A stretch of 64,000 nucleotides of DNA from Aidingimonas lacisalsi (GTDB lineage: Bacteria; Pseudomonadota; Gammaproteobacteria; Pseudomonadales; Halomonadaceae): positions 1-64,000 of the forward strand of contig NZ_VRYH01000009.1 in the NCBI RefSeq assembly GCF_008079445.1, given 5' to 3'. The notes beneath the pieces are model-generated. The model had not been told where the DNA came from and did not search any database. It saw only the letters and a list, made by a program, of their open reading frames with translations. Both the position numbers and the translations under genes were made by a program. Positions 16,510-24,842 of this stretch are shown piece by piece (position 1 is the stretch's first letter; each line of letters starts with the position of its first letter).

Positions 16510-18402
16510 TCATTGCCGTGGCGACTCGTACAGATCCTGATCGCTCTTCGTGGTGAGAGACTGCCTGTTGAGCAGTATCGGCAGCATGCTGATCAGTAGC
16601 ACCAGACTACCGCCGAGAGTGACTCGCCAATCGGGATAGATGAAGCTGATGGCAGTGCCGAAGAGCAGGAACTGTTGCCAGCGCCGTAGCGGCGCGAACA
16701 TGTACCGTTGTAGTGCTGCGGCCAGCACAATGACGCCGATGGTGGCCTGCGTCAGCACCAGTGCGATGCGCAGCGGTTCTCCCTGCAGCAGGATGGTCGG
16801 TTCATAGACGAACATGAACGGCACGATGAAACCGGCGGCGCCCAGTTTGAGGGCCTCGATGCTCGATTCCCATATCTTGGCTTTCGACAGTGTATTGGCC
16901 GCGTAGACCGCCATGGCTACCGGAGGCGTGATGGCGGACAGGATGGCAAAGTAGAACACGAACAGGTGGGCGGCTTCGGCTTGCACGCCGAGTTTGGTCA
17001 GGGCCGGGACCAGCAGGGCGACCTGGACGATGTAGGCCGGCGTGGTCGGCATGCCCATGCCCAGGATGATACCCGCCACCATACTGAGCAGCAGGGCCAG
17101 TACCAGGATGTCCTGTGAAGCCGAAATGACGAAGTTCGAGAAGCTCAGGCCGATGCCGGTGATGTCGATCACGCCGACGACGATGCCGGCGCAGGCACAG
17201 GCGGCGGCGATCGGTAATACGTTCCTCGCCCCGTTTTCCAGTGCATCGATGGTGTTGCGCAGCGTGACGTAGTGGCGGGTCGTCTTGCGCAGAAACGCGG
17301 TAGGGATCACCGAGGCGATACCGCACATGGCGGAGTAGGGCGCAGAGTAACCGAGCACCAGGGCGCCGATGATGACGACCAGCGGAATGAACAGGTGGCC
17401 GCGTTCCTTGAGGACGCGCCCTAGTGGCACTTGATCCTCTTCAGGCACGCTGCCGACATTGTTGCGTTTGGCCGCGAAATGGATGCCGAAGAACAGGGCG
17501 ACATAGAACAGCACGGCAGGTGTAATGGCATACATCGCCACTTTGAGATAGCCGGTGCCGAGATACTCGGCCATGACGAAGGCCGCTGCGCCCATGACCG
17601 GTGGCATGATCTGCCCCCCCGTCGAGGCGACGGCTTCCGTGGCACCGGCAAAGGCCGGCCGGAATCCCATGCGCTTGATCAAGGGAATGGTGAAGGTGCC
17701 GGTCGTCATGACATTGGCAACGGCCGAGCCGGACACGGAGCCGAACATGCCGCTGGTGACGCAGGCGACCTTGGCGGGACCGCCGGCCTGGCGTCCTGTC
17801 AGTGCGACGGCGAAATCCATGAACAACTGACCGATCCCCATGCGCTCGACAAGGGCGCCGAAGATGATGAACAGCACCATGTAGGTTGCCGAGACGGCGA
17901 TCGGGATACCGAAGATGCCTTCCGTGGTGATGGCGAGCTGTTCGAGCACGACGGTAGGTAGCGTATTGGTTGCTGTAAAGGCGTAGACCAGAAAGCAGAT
18001 GGCGGTAATCGGTAGCGCCGGTCCGATCGCTCGCCTGGCGGCTTCCAGCACCAGGATCACGAGGGTGATGGAGGCGATGATGTCACGCGTGGTCAGCGGG
18101 TCGACATAGATGAAGCGCGAGAAGATGTAGTCCAGATTCAAGCTGGGGTATAGCGCTGCAAACAGGCCTATGACCGCCAGTATCATGTCGTACCAGGGCG
18201 GTATGGTGACAGATTCGCGTCGGTAGTTGCTGGTCAGGAAAATCAGGGAAACGGCCAGCGCAACATGGATGCCGCGCAGTATGTAAGGGCCTGGCGTTCC
18301 GGCCAGCGCGATATAGATATGGTATAGCGACATACCGACCAGGATGACCTTGATCGATAGTCCGAAAACCCGGGCATAGAGCGACGTTGAGGTGTGGCGC
18401 AC
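16510..18402 (-). CDS. TAXI-type TRAP transporter fused permease (DctQM)
   Basis: A 630-residue integral membrane protein with about 16-18 hydrophobic segments, the length expected for the fused small and large permease subunits of TAXI-TRAP systems. Signature stretches include SGSAVANVMTTGTFTIP, ASTGGQIMPPVMGAAAF and GMGMPTTPAYI. It drives sodium-coupled uptake of an organic acid delivered by the binding protein encoded directly upstream. Halophiles often use this transporter type. The cargo is probably the hydroxy or sugar acid handled by the neighbouring LarA homologue and dehydrogenases. Separated from the binding-protein gene by a strong hairpin. Confidence 0.93.
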   Translation of the reverse strand: MRHTSTSLYARVFGLSIKVILVGMSLYHIYIALAGTPGPYILRGIHVALAVSLIFLTSNYRRESVTIPPWYDMILAVIGLFAALYPSLNLDYIFSRFIYVDPLTTRDIIASITLVILVLEAARRAIGPALPITAICFLVYAFTATNTLPTVVLEQLAITTEGIFGIPIAVSATYMVLFIIFGALVERMGIGQLFMDFAVALTGRQAGGPAKVACVTSGMFGSVSGSAVANVMTTGTFTIPLIKRMGFRPAFAGATEAVASTGGQIMPPVMGAAAFVMAEYLGTGYLKVAMYAITPAVLFYVALFFGIHFAAKRNNVGSVPEEDQVPLGRVLKERGHLFIPLVVIIGALVLGYSAPYSAMCGIASVIPTAFLRKTTRHYVTLRNTIDALENGARNVLPIAAACACAGIVVGVIDITGIGLSFSNFVISASQDILVLALLLSMVAGIILGMGMPTTPAYIVQVALLVPALTKLGVQAEAAHLFVFYFAILSAITPPVAMAVYAANTLSKAKIWESSIEALKLGAAGFIVPFMFVYEPTILLQGEPLRIALVLTQATIGVIVLAAALQRYMFAPLRRWQQFLLFGTAISFIYPDWRVTLGGSLVLLISMLPILLNRQSLTTKSDQDLYESPRQ

Positions 18403-18464
18403 GGAGAACTCCCGATTTTATTGCTGTTCTTCGCCGATGACCTGGCTGCCGATAGGGGCTTGCC

Positions 18465-18491
18465 CCCTTGCCCAGTTCGGCTGGGCAAGGG
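18465..18491 (-). other. Strong intercistronic hairpin in the TRAP operon
   Basis: A perfect 11-bp stem, CCCTTGCCCAG/CTGGGCAAGGG, with a 5-base loop lies between the binding-protein and permease genes. There is no T-tract on the minus strand. Such hairpins commonly protect the upstream mRNA and raise binding-protein levels over permease. Confidence 0.7.
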
Positions 18492-18512
18492 CAGCGGTCG
18501 TCATGATGGCGT

Positions 18513-19463
18513 TTACAGTGCGTCGTGTTCGCGGTAGAACGCTTCCGCGGCGGGATGCAGCGGCACGCCGATGTCGGTGGCCATGTCTTCAGGCGTCAGA
18601 TCCTTCATGGCCTGACTGATATCGCCGAGAGAGTCCGTGTTCTCGACCACAGCCTCCAGAAAGGCGGTGACGATCTCGTCATCGAAATCACACTGGGCGA
18701 TCATGTGCGTGTCATAGGTGATGGCCGGCACATCCTCATCCACGCCCGGGTAGCTGCCCGCGTGAACCATGCGTTTCTGGAAGGCGGCGTTCTGCTCCTT
18801 GAACTGATCGAAGGTCGCGTCGTCGATCGGTACGAAGCTGATGTCACGGCTATTGGCCAGGTCCATCACCGAACCGGCAGGCAGGGCGGTACCGAGCGTG
18901 AAGATATCGGCGTGACCATCCTTCATGGCGATGACCGAATCGGAATATGACAGGTGGCTGACACTCTCTAGATCGTCGTAGCTCAAGTCGTTGGTATCCA
19001 GCAGGCCGCGCGTGAGCATCTCGCCGGTGTGACCATTCTGTTGCGTGGTGAGACGCTTGCCTTCGAAATCGGCGACGGATTCGACCTCGGCGTCGTCAAG
19101 CGCCATGACCTGGAAATACTGTGGATAGAGCGTGCCGAGGTTGCAGACGTTGTCGATGGCTTTGTTGAAGGGATCTCTGCCATTGATGCCATCGACCGTG
19201 GAGATGGAGTTGGCGAAGGCGATCGGGAAGCGCCCATTGGCCACACCCTGGACGTTGGCGAGGCCGGAACCTGGTGTCACCGTGATGGAAACATCATCGA
19301 CCTTGTCTTCAACGACGGCTTTCAGTGCCCCTCCGATCGGATACCAGGATCCTCCCTGTGACCCGGTCGAGAGGGTGAAATCCTGGGCCTGAGCCATGGA
19401 AACCGCAGTGACACTCAGGGCAGCGATTGTTGTCATGGAGGCGTGCTTACCCAGTTTGAACAT
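18513..19463 (-). CDS. TAXI family TRAP transporter substrate-binding protein
   Basis: A periplasmic receptor of 316 residues. The signal peptide covers residues 1-26 (MFKLGKHASMTTIAALSV, cut after AQA). The mature protein opens with FTLSTGSQGGSWYPIGGAL, the hallmark TAXI ligand-site segment. The ATG at 19463 is chosen because AGGAG lies eight bases upstream. The GTG at 19478 overlaps that ribosome site. A promoter with TTGACA and a 17-base spacer lies about 100 bases upstream, inside the gap after the dehydrogenase gene, so the transporter has its own start. The substrate is not readable from sequence. Confidence 0.92.
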   Translation of the reverse strand: MFKLGKHASMTTIAALSVTAVSMAQAQDFTLSTGSQGGSWYPIGGALKAVVEDKVDDVSITVTPGSGLANVQGVANGRFPIAFANSISTVDGINGRDPFNKAIDNVCNLGTLYPQYFQVMALDDAEVESVADFEGKRLTTQQNGHTGEMLTRGLLDTNDLSYDDLESVSHLSYSDSVIAMKDGHADIFTLGTALPAGSVMDLANSRDISFVPIDDATFDQFKEQNAAFQKRMVHAGSYPGVDEDVPAITYDTHMIAQCDFDDEIVTAFLEAVVENTDSLGDISQAMKDLTPEDMATDIGVPLHPAAEAFYREHDAL

Positions 19464-19559
19464 GACGTTACTCCTCACTTCTTGTCTTAGTTCGGTGCTG
19501 CACTGTCTTCATTGAGCTTGTTCAGTGCAGGTGTGAGCCTCGTTCAGCAAGGCAATTTT

Positions 19560-19588
19560 AAAGTATTGTTTATCATATGTTCTGTCAA
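19560..19588 (-). promoter_or_regulatory. Promoter of the TRAP operon with operator-like spacer
   Basis: On the minus strand, -35 TTGACA (19583-19588), a 17-base spacer and -10 TACTTT (19560-19565). The spacer contains ATATGATAA, the core seen at the other candidate GntR sites. A second site, AACTTGTCATATAACC, lies just upstream at 19591-19606. Confidence 0.6.
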
Positions 19589-19639
19589 CTGGTTATATGA
19601 CAAGTTATATAATTAATTGATAGAAAAGGATTTATAAGG

Positions 19640-20605
19640 TCATTCCTCCGACGTGGCCAGGTGGCTCGGTTGAGCCCCGGAAAAATGCTGTATCAGATGC
19701 TCCACGCTCTGAAGGGCCATCGCATTGCGCGTCTCGACGGTGGCACTTGCCCGATGAGCCGACAGCACGACGTTATCCAGCGTCAGCAGAGCATCGTTGA
19801 TGCGGGGCTCATCGGCGAACACATCGAGGCCGGCTCCGAGCAATTCACCACGTTCGAGCCGGGCGATCAGGGCGCTCTCATCGACGAGCACGCCACGTCC
19901 CACGTTGACGACGATACCGTCCGGACCAAGTGCGGCCAGCACGTTGTCGTCGACCAAGGCCCGCATGCCGGGGGAGCTGGCGGCGGCCACCATCAGGACA
20001 TCGCTCCAGGCGGCCAGTCGTTGCAGGTCCGGTTCGAACGCATAGGACACATCCTCTCTGGGTGTCCGGTTGGTATAGGCGATTTCCATACCGAAGGCTT
20101 CCGCCCGTGTCGCGATGGCCTGGCCGATACGACCGAGTCCGAGTATGCCGAGACGTTTGCTCGTCAGGCTGCGGGTCAAGGGAGGCTGCTTGCCTTGTGC
20201 CCAATGCCCCGCCTTGACGAAATCGTGTCCTTGCGGCAGGCGCCGAAGCGTCGACATCATGAGTCCGAAACCCATGTCGGCGACATCCGCGGTCAGCACG
20301 TCCGGGGTATAGGCGATGCGCAGGCCCTTGCGCTGGGCGTGATCGATATCGACCCGATCGAGACCGACGCCGTGCAGCGAGATGATCTCGAGGTTGGTCA
20401 ACCGTTCCGCTTGCTCCGGTGTCAGCCCGATGTTGGCACCCGTCAGGACGCCCCTGGCGGTGTCCGCATGGTCGTGCATGGCGCGTTCGGGTGTCGGGCT
20501 ATCCCATAGGTGGACGACGTTGAAATGTTCCTCGAGTCGCTCCATACCGGGGTCGGCGATACGTTGCAACAGAAGAACTTCGGGCTTGGAGGCTTGTTCT
20601 GTCAT
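19640..20605 (-). CDS. D-2-hydroxyacid dehydrogenase, NAD(P)-dependent
   Basis: A 321-residue member of the D-isomer-specific 2-hydroxyacid dehydrogenase family (glyoxylate/hydroxypyruvate reductase-like). The nucleotide-binding GLGRIG lies in LGILGLGRIGQAIA near residues 153-166. Catalytic residues fit VNVGRG (Arg), DVFADEP (Glu) and SAHRAS (His). It begins 12 bases after the LarA homologue ends, so the two are almost certainly co-translated. A nickel racemase interconverting stereoisomers next to a strictly D-specific dehydrogenase makes a natural two-step entry: racemise, then oxidise. Direction and substrate are inference. Confidence 0.88.
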   Translation of the reverse strand: MTEQASKPEVLLLQRIADPGMERLEEHFNVVHLWDSPTPERAMHDHADTARGVLTGANIGLTPEQAERLTNLEIISLHGVGLDRVDIDHAQRKGLRIAYTPDVLTADVADMGFGLMMSTLRRLPQGHDFVKAGHWAQGKQPPLTRSLTSKRLGILGLGRIGQAIATRAEAFGMEIAYTNRTPREDVSYAFEPDLQRLAAWSDVLMVAAASSPGMRALVDDNVLAALGPDGIVVNVGRGVLVDESALIARLERGELLGAGLDVFADEPRINDALLTLDNVVLSAHRASATVETRNAMALQSVEHLIQHFSGAQPSHLATSEE

Positions 20606-20617
20606 GACTCGTTATCC

Positions 20618-21946
20618 TCAATGAGTGTCGAAATGCTGATGCCAGAGCGAGGTCATCAGCTCGCCTTGCGCGTTGAACTGAAGTGTCTGCGGAGGGCCTA
20701 TCGGTTCCGCCATGCCGTCGGGGATATCGTCCAGCAGGGCGGGAGATACCATGATCCGGTCCAGGTGCAGGGTGGTCGAGATCATGCAGAACCGGGCGTC
20801 TTCATCGTTGAGCGCCCACGACGTGGTGACGGCAGCCGCGATCACGTCCCGTTCGGTCGGCAGCACGATGGGGATGCGTGACTTATCCACCAGGGTGGCC
20901 GTCAGCGCATTCATGTAGGTGGCCTTGAAGTCGACGGCTTCGGCGGCCGCTCGGGTCGTGAAATCGGCCATGCCGATACCGACGGCGTTGCCCGCGGTCT
21001 CCTTGGTCAGGTTCAGCAACCCCAGTTTATGGATGAACGGCGTTGCGGGGTTGTCGATGCCGCGGATGTCGGTGCGTCCCGTGACGGCAAAGTCCATCCC
21101 CGTGCCGCTGATCTCCTTGCCGCTGCGTTCGACGATCAGTACATCGGCCTGAGTGATGGGCAGACGCGGAAGGTAGGATTTGGCCTCCTTGAGCAGGCGT
21201 TCGTCGGTTGCCATGATGGCGTCGGGTTCGGCCCCTTCGAGGTGCACGATATCCTTGTTGGCGTTCTCGACCAGGCCGATGCCGAGCGTGATGGGCGCAT
21301 TGGCCAGGGCGATGCGTGCCAGGTTGGGCAGTACGTCGGAGAGGCCGCGCGGGCCGAGTTTGTGCACGCGTCGCGCCCCTTCGGCCTTGCCCAGCCCGAC
21401 GGCGATCATCTTGGTCAAGCCGCTTTCGATGGGGCGGTCGAACGTCGTGTGGGATTTGATACGGTTGACGATGATGATGCCGTCCGCGTCGGCGGCATTG
21501 CGATCGAACTTGCATTCGATGCCTTCCGCCGTCTTGCCGTATTCGACGACGTCCATCGTGGCGTGCACGGGAGCGCCCACGCTGGCTTCGGTGATGCCCA
21601 GCTTGGCCAGCACCGCTTCCTGACCTTCGGCCGTGCCGCCGCCATGGCTGCCCATGGCCGGAACGATGAACGGTGTATGCCCCAGTGATTGAAGTTCGGA
21701 CACGACAGCCGTGATGACCTCGACGAGCGCGGCGATGCCGCGGCTTCCGACACCGACCGCGACACGGCTGCCGGGGGCGAGCCGTGCGACTTGACGGCTT
21801 TCTCGCACCACCTGCCGGGTACGTCGGTCGATATCGGACACCGGCGTGCCTAGTCGGTGATTGAGTCGAACGGGGATGACTCGGGGCAGTCTGACCTCGG
21901 CCAGGTGGGGGAACTCGACGTCGGGAAAGCTGGCATGCTGGCCCAT
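20618..21946 (-). CDS. LarA-family nickel-pincer-dependent hydroxyacid racemase/epimerase homologue
   Basis: A 442-residue DUF2088/LarA-type enzyme. The family interconverts stereoisomers of 2-hydroxy acids by hydride transfer to the nickel-pincer nucleotide. Candidate catalytic residues keep the LarA order and spacing: His101 (GSHGGG), His166 (RIKSHTTF), Lys179 (SGLTKM, the cofactor-attaching lysine) and His195 (RRVH), with Arg69 for substrate. The sequence is otherwise far from lactate racemase, and its context (aldonate dehydratase, aldolases) suggests a sugar-acid epimerase or another hydroxyacid. The start at 21946 has AAGGAG upstream. The longer frame to 22072 runs into the regulator gene. 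Divergent from gntR. The cofactor genes larC, larE and larB are encoded nearby. Confidence 0.85.
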   Translation of the reverse strand: MGQHASFPDVEFPHLAEVRLPRVIPVRLNHRLGTPVSDIDRRTRQVVRESRQVARLAPGSRVAVGVGSRGIAALVEVITAVVSELQSLGHTPFIVPAMGSHGGGTAEGQEAVLAKLGITEASVGAPVHATMDVVEYGKTAEGIECKFDRNAADADGIIIVNRIKSHTTFDRPIESGLTKMIAVGLGKAEGARRVHKLGPRGLSDVLPNLARIALANAPITLGIGLVENANKDIVHLEGAEPDAIMATDERLLKEAKSYLPRLPITQADVLIVERSGKEISGTGMDFAVTGRTDIRGIDNPATPFIHKLGLLNLTKETAGNAVGIGMADFTTRAAAEAVDFKATYMNALTATLVDKSRIPIVLPTERDVIAAAVTTSWALNDEDARFCMISTTLHLDRIMVSPALLDDIPDGMAEPIGPPQTLQFNAQGELMTSLWHQHFDTH

Positions 21947-22007
21947 TTCGGTCTCCTTATTGTGGTGTTCGAGCAACGCTGTTAACACGCTTGCTGTTGG
22001 ACGTGTA

Positions 22008-22042
22008 TCTTGTATGATAAGAATATAAATCGCATTTTGTAA
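22008..22042. promoter_or_regulatory. Divergent larA/gntR control region
   Basis: TCTTGTATGATAAGA (22008-22022) is a short inverted repeat. On the minus strand TTACAA (22037-22042), a 17-base spacer and TATCAT (22014-22019) form a candidate larA promoter whose -10 lies inside the repeat. A plus-strand promoter for gntR may use TTGCTG at 21991 and TATGAT at 22013. One bound repressor could block both. Confidence 0.55.
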
Positions 22043-22059
22043 GTCATGAGTGAGAGAGA

Positions 22060-22797
22060 ATGAAAGAGCCATCTGGATTCCGTGCCGTTCGCAAGACCGT
22101 CAGCTTGAGCGATCAAGTGACGGATGAACTTCGCAGCATGGTGACATCCGGTGACCTCGAGGTGGGGGAGCTACTGCCTTCCGAGAGCACACTGGCCAAG
22201 AAACTGGGCGTCAGTCGCACCGTGGTTCGTGAAGCTGTGTCTCGCTTGAAGGTGGATGGCTTGTTGAGCAGCCAGCAGGGGCGAGGGGTGTTCGTGGTAT
22301 CGACACGCCCGGATCGCGGGTTCTCCATGCGTGGCCATGATGCGCAGAGCATCGAGCATGTGCTGCGCATGGTGGAGTTACGCATGGGGTTCGAGGTCGA
22401 GGCTGCGGCGTTTGCCGCCGAGCGACGTACCCGCCACGACTTGACGATGATGCGCGATGCTCAGAATTCGTTTCAGGAAGCGGTGGCGTCGGGCGACATT
22501 CAGGCCGGGGTCGATGCGGATATGGCGTTCCATCGGGCTGTCTGTACCGCCACCGACAACGAGCTGTATCTCGAGTTTTTCAACTATCTGAGCAGTTATC
22601 TCAAGGAAACGATCCTGGTGTCGCGGCGCAAGGCAGCGACCCGTGTCGATGGCGGGCAGGCCCCCATCGCCGAGCACCAGACCCTGATCGATGCCATCGC
22701 CGATCAGGATGTCGATGCCGCCCGGATTGCCGCGAGATATCACATCGAGTGCAACATGCACCGCCTGAAGACGTACTACGGCGTCATGAATCCGTAG
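22060..22797 (+). CDS. GntR family regulator, FadR subfamily (FCD domain)
   Basis: A 245-residue repressor/activator. The N-terminal winged helix (about 15-80) contains LPSESTLAKKLGVSRTVVREAVSRL. The C-terminal all-helical FCD ligand domain (about 95-230) retains Asp and His residues suited to binding a metal and a carboxylate (DADMAFHRAV, IAEHQTLI, AARYHIECN). FadR-type regulators commonly sense hydroxy or sugar acids. It is divergent from the LarA homologue and 33 bases upstream of larC, hence at the centre of the island, and is the most likely controller of all its units. The effector is probably the imported acid or a keto-deoxy intermediate. Confidence 0.9.
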   Translation: MKEPSGFRAVRKTVSLSDQVTDELRSMVTSGDLEVGELLPSESTLAKKLGVSRTVVREAVSRLKVDGLLSSQQGRGVFVVSTRPDRGFSMRGHDAQSIEHVLRMVELRMGFEVEAAAFAAERRTRHDLTMMRDAQNSFQEAVASGDIQAGVDADMAFHRAVCTATDNELYLEFFNYLSSYLKETILVSRRKAATRVDGGQAPIAEHQTLIDAIADQDVDAARIAARYHIECNMHRLKTYYGVMNP

Positions 22798-22830
22798 CGT
22801 GCCTACGCGATAACGAGGATGGAGCTCGCC

Positions 22831-24027
22831 ATGCAGCGAAAGCGCTTGATTCGGATCGATCCGCTCGGTGGCGTTGCCGGTGACATGATGGTCGCCGCGC
22901 TGCTGGATGCGTTTCCTGAACATGAACCGGCGCTGGCGGACTCGCTGGCGTGTTTGCGCTTGCCGGCCGCGGTGAACTGGCGTGTCGAGCCGGGGACGTT
23001 TGCGGGATTTCAAGGCAAACGGTTCCGCGTCGAGGCCGCAAGCGAACGGGCGGCCCATAGCCACCATCATTATCCCGATCTCGTCGAGCGCATCGGCCAT
23101 TGCGGGCTGCCGCAGGGTGTTGCACGCCGAGCGCTGGATATCTATGCGCTGCTGGCGGATGCCGAGGCGACCGTTCACGGGACGACCCGCGAACAGGTGG
23201 CGTTCCATGAGGTCGGCGCCTGGGACTCGGTGATCGATGTCGTGGCGGTTGCCACGCTGCTTGAGGCCATCGGGGAAACCAAGTGGTTGTGCGGTTCTCT
23301 CCCCTTGGGGAGTGGCCAGGTGCCTACCGATCACGGCTGGGTGCCGGTGCCGGCACCCGCGACGGCCCAGCTTCTTGACGGGATGCCGGTGCATGACGAT
23401 GGGCTCGGCGGGGAGCGCATCACCCCGACCGGGGCGGCCATTCTGCGCCATCTCGACTGTCGTTTCGATACCCGCTGCAGTGGACGACTGCGCGATACCG
23501 GCATGGGATTCGGCACGCGGGAACTGCCTGACCGGGCCAATGCCCTGCGTTTGCTGGTGCTCGAGGCGACGGCCAACGACGCCGGATGCGTACATGACCG
23601 GGTCATTCGGGCAACCTTCGATATCGATGACCAGACACCGGAAGACATCGCGATTGCCGTCGATATCCTGCGTGACACGGCCGGTGTGCTGGATGTCACG
23701 CTGGCGACCCGGGCAGCGAAAAAGGGGCGGGTCGGTTTTCAGGTCGAACTGCTGGCGCAGCCCGAGTGTTTCGACGACATCCTGGCGGCGTGTTTTCGCC
23801 AGACCACGACGCTCGGCATTCGCTATCACGAGATCGAGCGCGCGCTGCTGACCAGAGAACATGGCGAAGCCACTACCAGCCAGGGACAGGTCCGCATCAA
23901 GACGGCATCCCGGCCATCCGGTGCTACCCGTAAAGCCGAGGCGGATGACATCGCTCGACTGCGGGAGTCTCAACAGCGTCGACAGCAGGTCAGGCGTGAA
24001 GCCGAACAGGCAGGGGAGGAGCCGTGA
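22831..24027 (+). CDS. larC: LarC, nickel insertion enzyme for the nickel-pincer cofactor
   Basis: A CTP-dependent nickel insertase completing the nickel-pincer nucleotide used by LarA enzymes. The 398-residue protein opens with IRIDPLGGVAGDMMVAALLD, has a His-rich metal-handling stretch (AAHSHHHYPD near 68-77), the FHEVGAWDSVIDVVAVA block and the C-terminal ferredoxin-like region. The gene is one uninterrupted frame, unlike Lactobacillus plantarum where larC is split and joined by frameshifting. The ATG at 22831 has GGAG six bases upstream. The ATG at 22819 is less well placed. It is followed by larE, whose start overlaps its stop. Confidence 0.93.
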   Translation: MQRKRLIRIDPLGGVAGDMMVAALLDAFPEHEPALADSLACLRLPAAVNWRVEPGTFAGFQGKRFRVEAASERAAHSHHHYPDLVERIGHCGLPQGVARRALDIYALLADAEATVHGTTREQVAFHEVGAWDSVIDVVAVATLLEAIGETKWLCGSLPLGSGQVPTDHGWVPVPAPATAQLLDGMPVHDDGLGGERITPTGAAILRHLDCRFDTRCSGRLRDTGMGFGTRELPDRANALRLLVLEATANDAGCVHDRVIRATFDIDDQTPEDIAIAVDILRDTAGVLDVTLATRAAKKGRVGFQVELLAQPECFDDILAACFRQTTTLGIRYHEIERALLTREHGEATTSQGQVRIKTASRPSGATRKAEADDIARLRESQQRRQQVRREAEQAGEEP

Positions 24028-24842
24028 TGTGCGTACCCGCCGCACTGCATGATGCCTTGCAGACACCCGAAATGCTGGTCATAGCCGTCAGCGGTGGCGT
24101 GGATAGCCTGACCCTGGCAGCGGCCGCCCGTCGGGTCCGGGGCCGGGAGAACGTGACGCTCTGCCATGCGCTGTCGCCGGCCGTGCCGGGGGATGCCTCA
24201 GCCCGGGTCCGGCGGCTTGCCGGCCAATGGCAGTTGCAGCTCGAGGTCATCGATGCGGGGGAGTTCGACGATCCCGATTATCTCCGTAATCCCGTCAATC
24301 GCTGTTATTACTGCAAGACTCACCTGTACCACACGATGTCGCGCCTGCAGGCGCATTTCCAGGGGACGTCCCTGACGATGGCCTCGGGAACCAATACTGA
24401 CGACCTGGGTGATTATCGTCCCGGTCTGATCGCCGCGAGCGAGCATGGGGTGTTCCATCCATTCGTGGATGCGGGTATGGACAAGGCTGCGGTTCGCGCG
24501 CTGGCGCACTCGTTGGGTCTGACCGATATCGCGCGTCTACCCGCCGCGCCCTGTCTGTCGAGCCGTGTCGAGACGGGGCTGGCGGTCGAGGCCGATACGC
24601 TGCTGATGGTGGATGCGATCGAAAAATCGGTACGTGACCGGCTGGGCAACATCACGGTGCGGTGCCGCGTTCGTCATTCGGAATACTGCATCGAGCTGGG
24701 CGACGCATCGTTCGAATCGCTGAGCCCGGCCATGCAGCGGCAATTGCTGTCTCAGGCCAGACGCATCATGGCGGATCATGGGCGTGAAGCGCCCGTTACC
24801 CTGGAAGCCTATCAACAAGGGAGCGCTTTTCTGCATGGCTGA
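24027..24842 (+). CDS. larE: LarE, ATP-dependent sulfur transferase
   Basis: Converts the two carboxylates of the pyridinium dicarboxylate nucleotide into thiocarboxylates. The 271-residue PP-loop protein carries VSGGVDSLTL (residues 21-30) for adenylation. Cys176 in APCLSSR is the position of the sacrificial cysteine of the L. plantarum enzyme. Two more cysteines form RCYYCK (Cys93, Cys96), the three-cysteine pattern linked to iron-sulfur-cluster-type LarE that transfers sulfur catalytically. The ATG at 24027 overlaps the larC stop and has AGGAG five bases upstream. The GTG at 24024 is too close to that site. Overlaps larB by eight bases. Confidence 0.93.
   Translation: MCVPAALHDALQTPEMLVIAVSGGVDSLTLAAAARRVRGRENVTLCHALSPAVPGDASARVRRLAGQWQLQLEVIDAGEFDDPDYLRNPVNRCYYCKTHLYHTMSRLQAHFQGTSLTMASGTNTDDLGDYRPGLIAASEHGVFHPFVDAGMDKAAVRALAHSLGLTDIARLPAAPCLSSRVETGLAVEADTLLMVDAIEKSVRDRLGNITVRCRVRHSEYCIELGDASFESLSPAMQRQLLSQARRIMADHGREAPVTLEAYQQGSAFLHG

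Noticed and set aside
22378-24066. Long open minus-strand frame (562 codons) across gntR, larC and the start of larE
   Set aside because: It lies antisense to clearly recognisable genes, has no domain, and arises from GC-rich codon bias.
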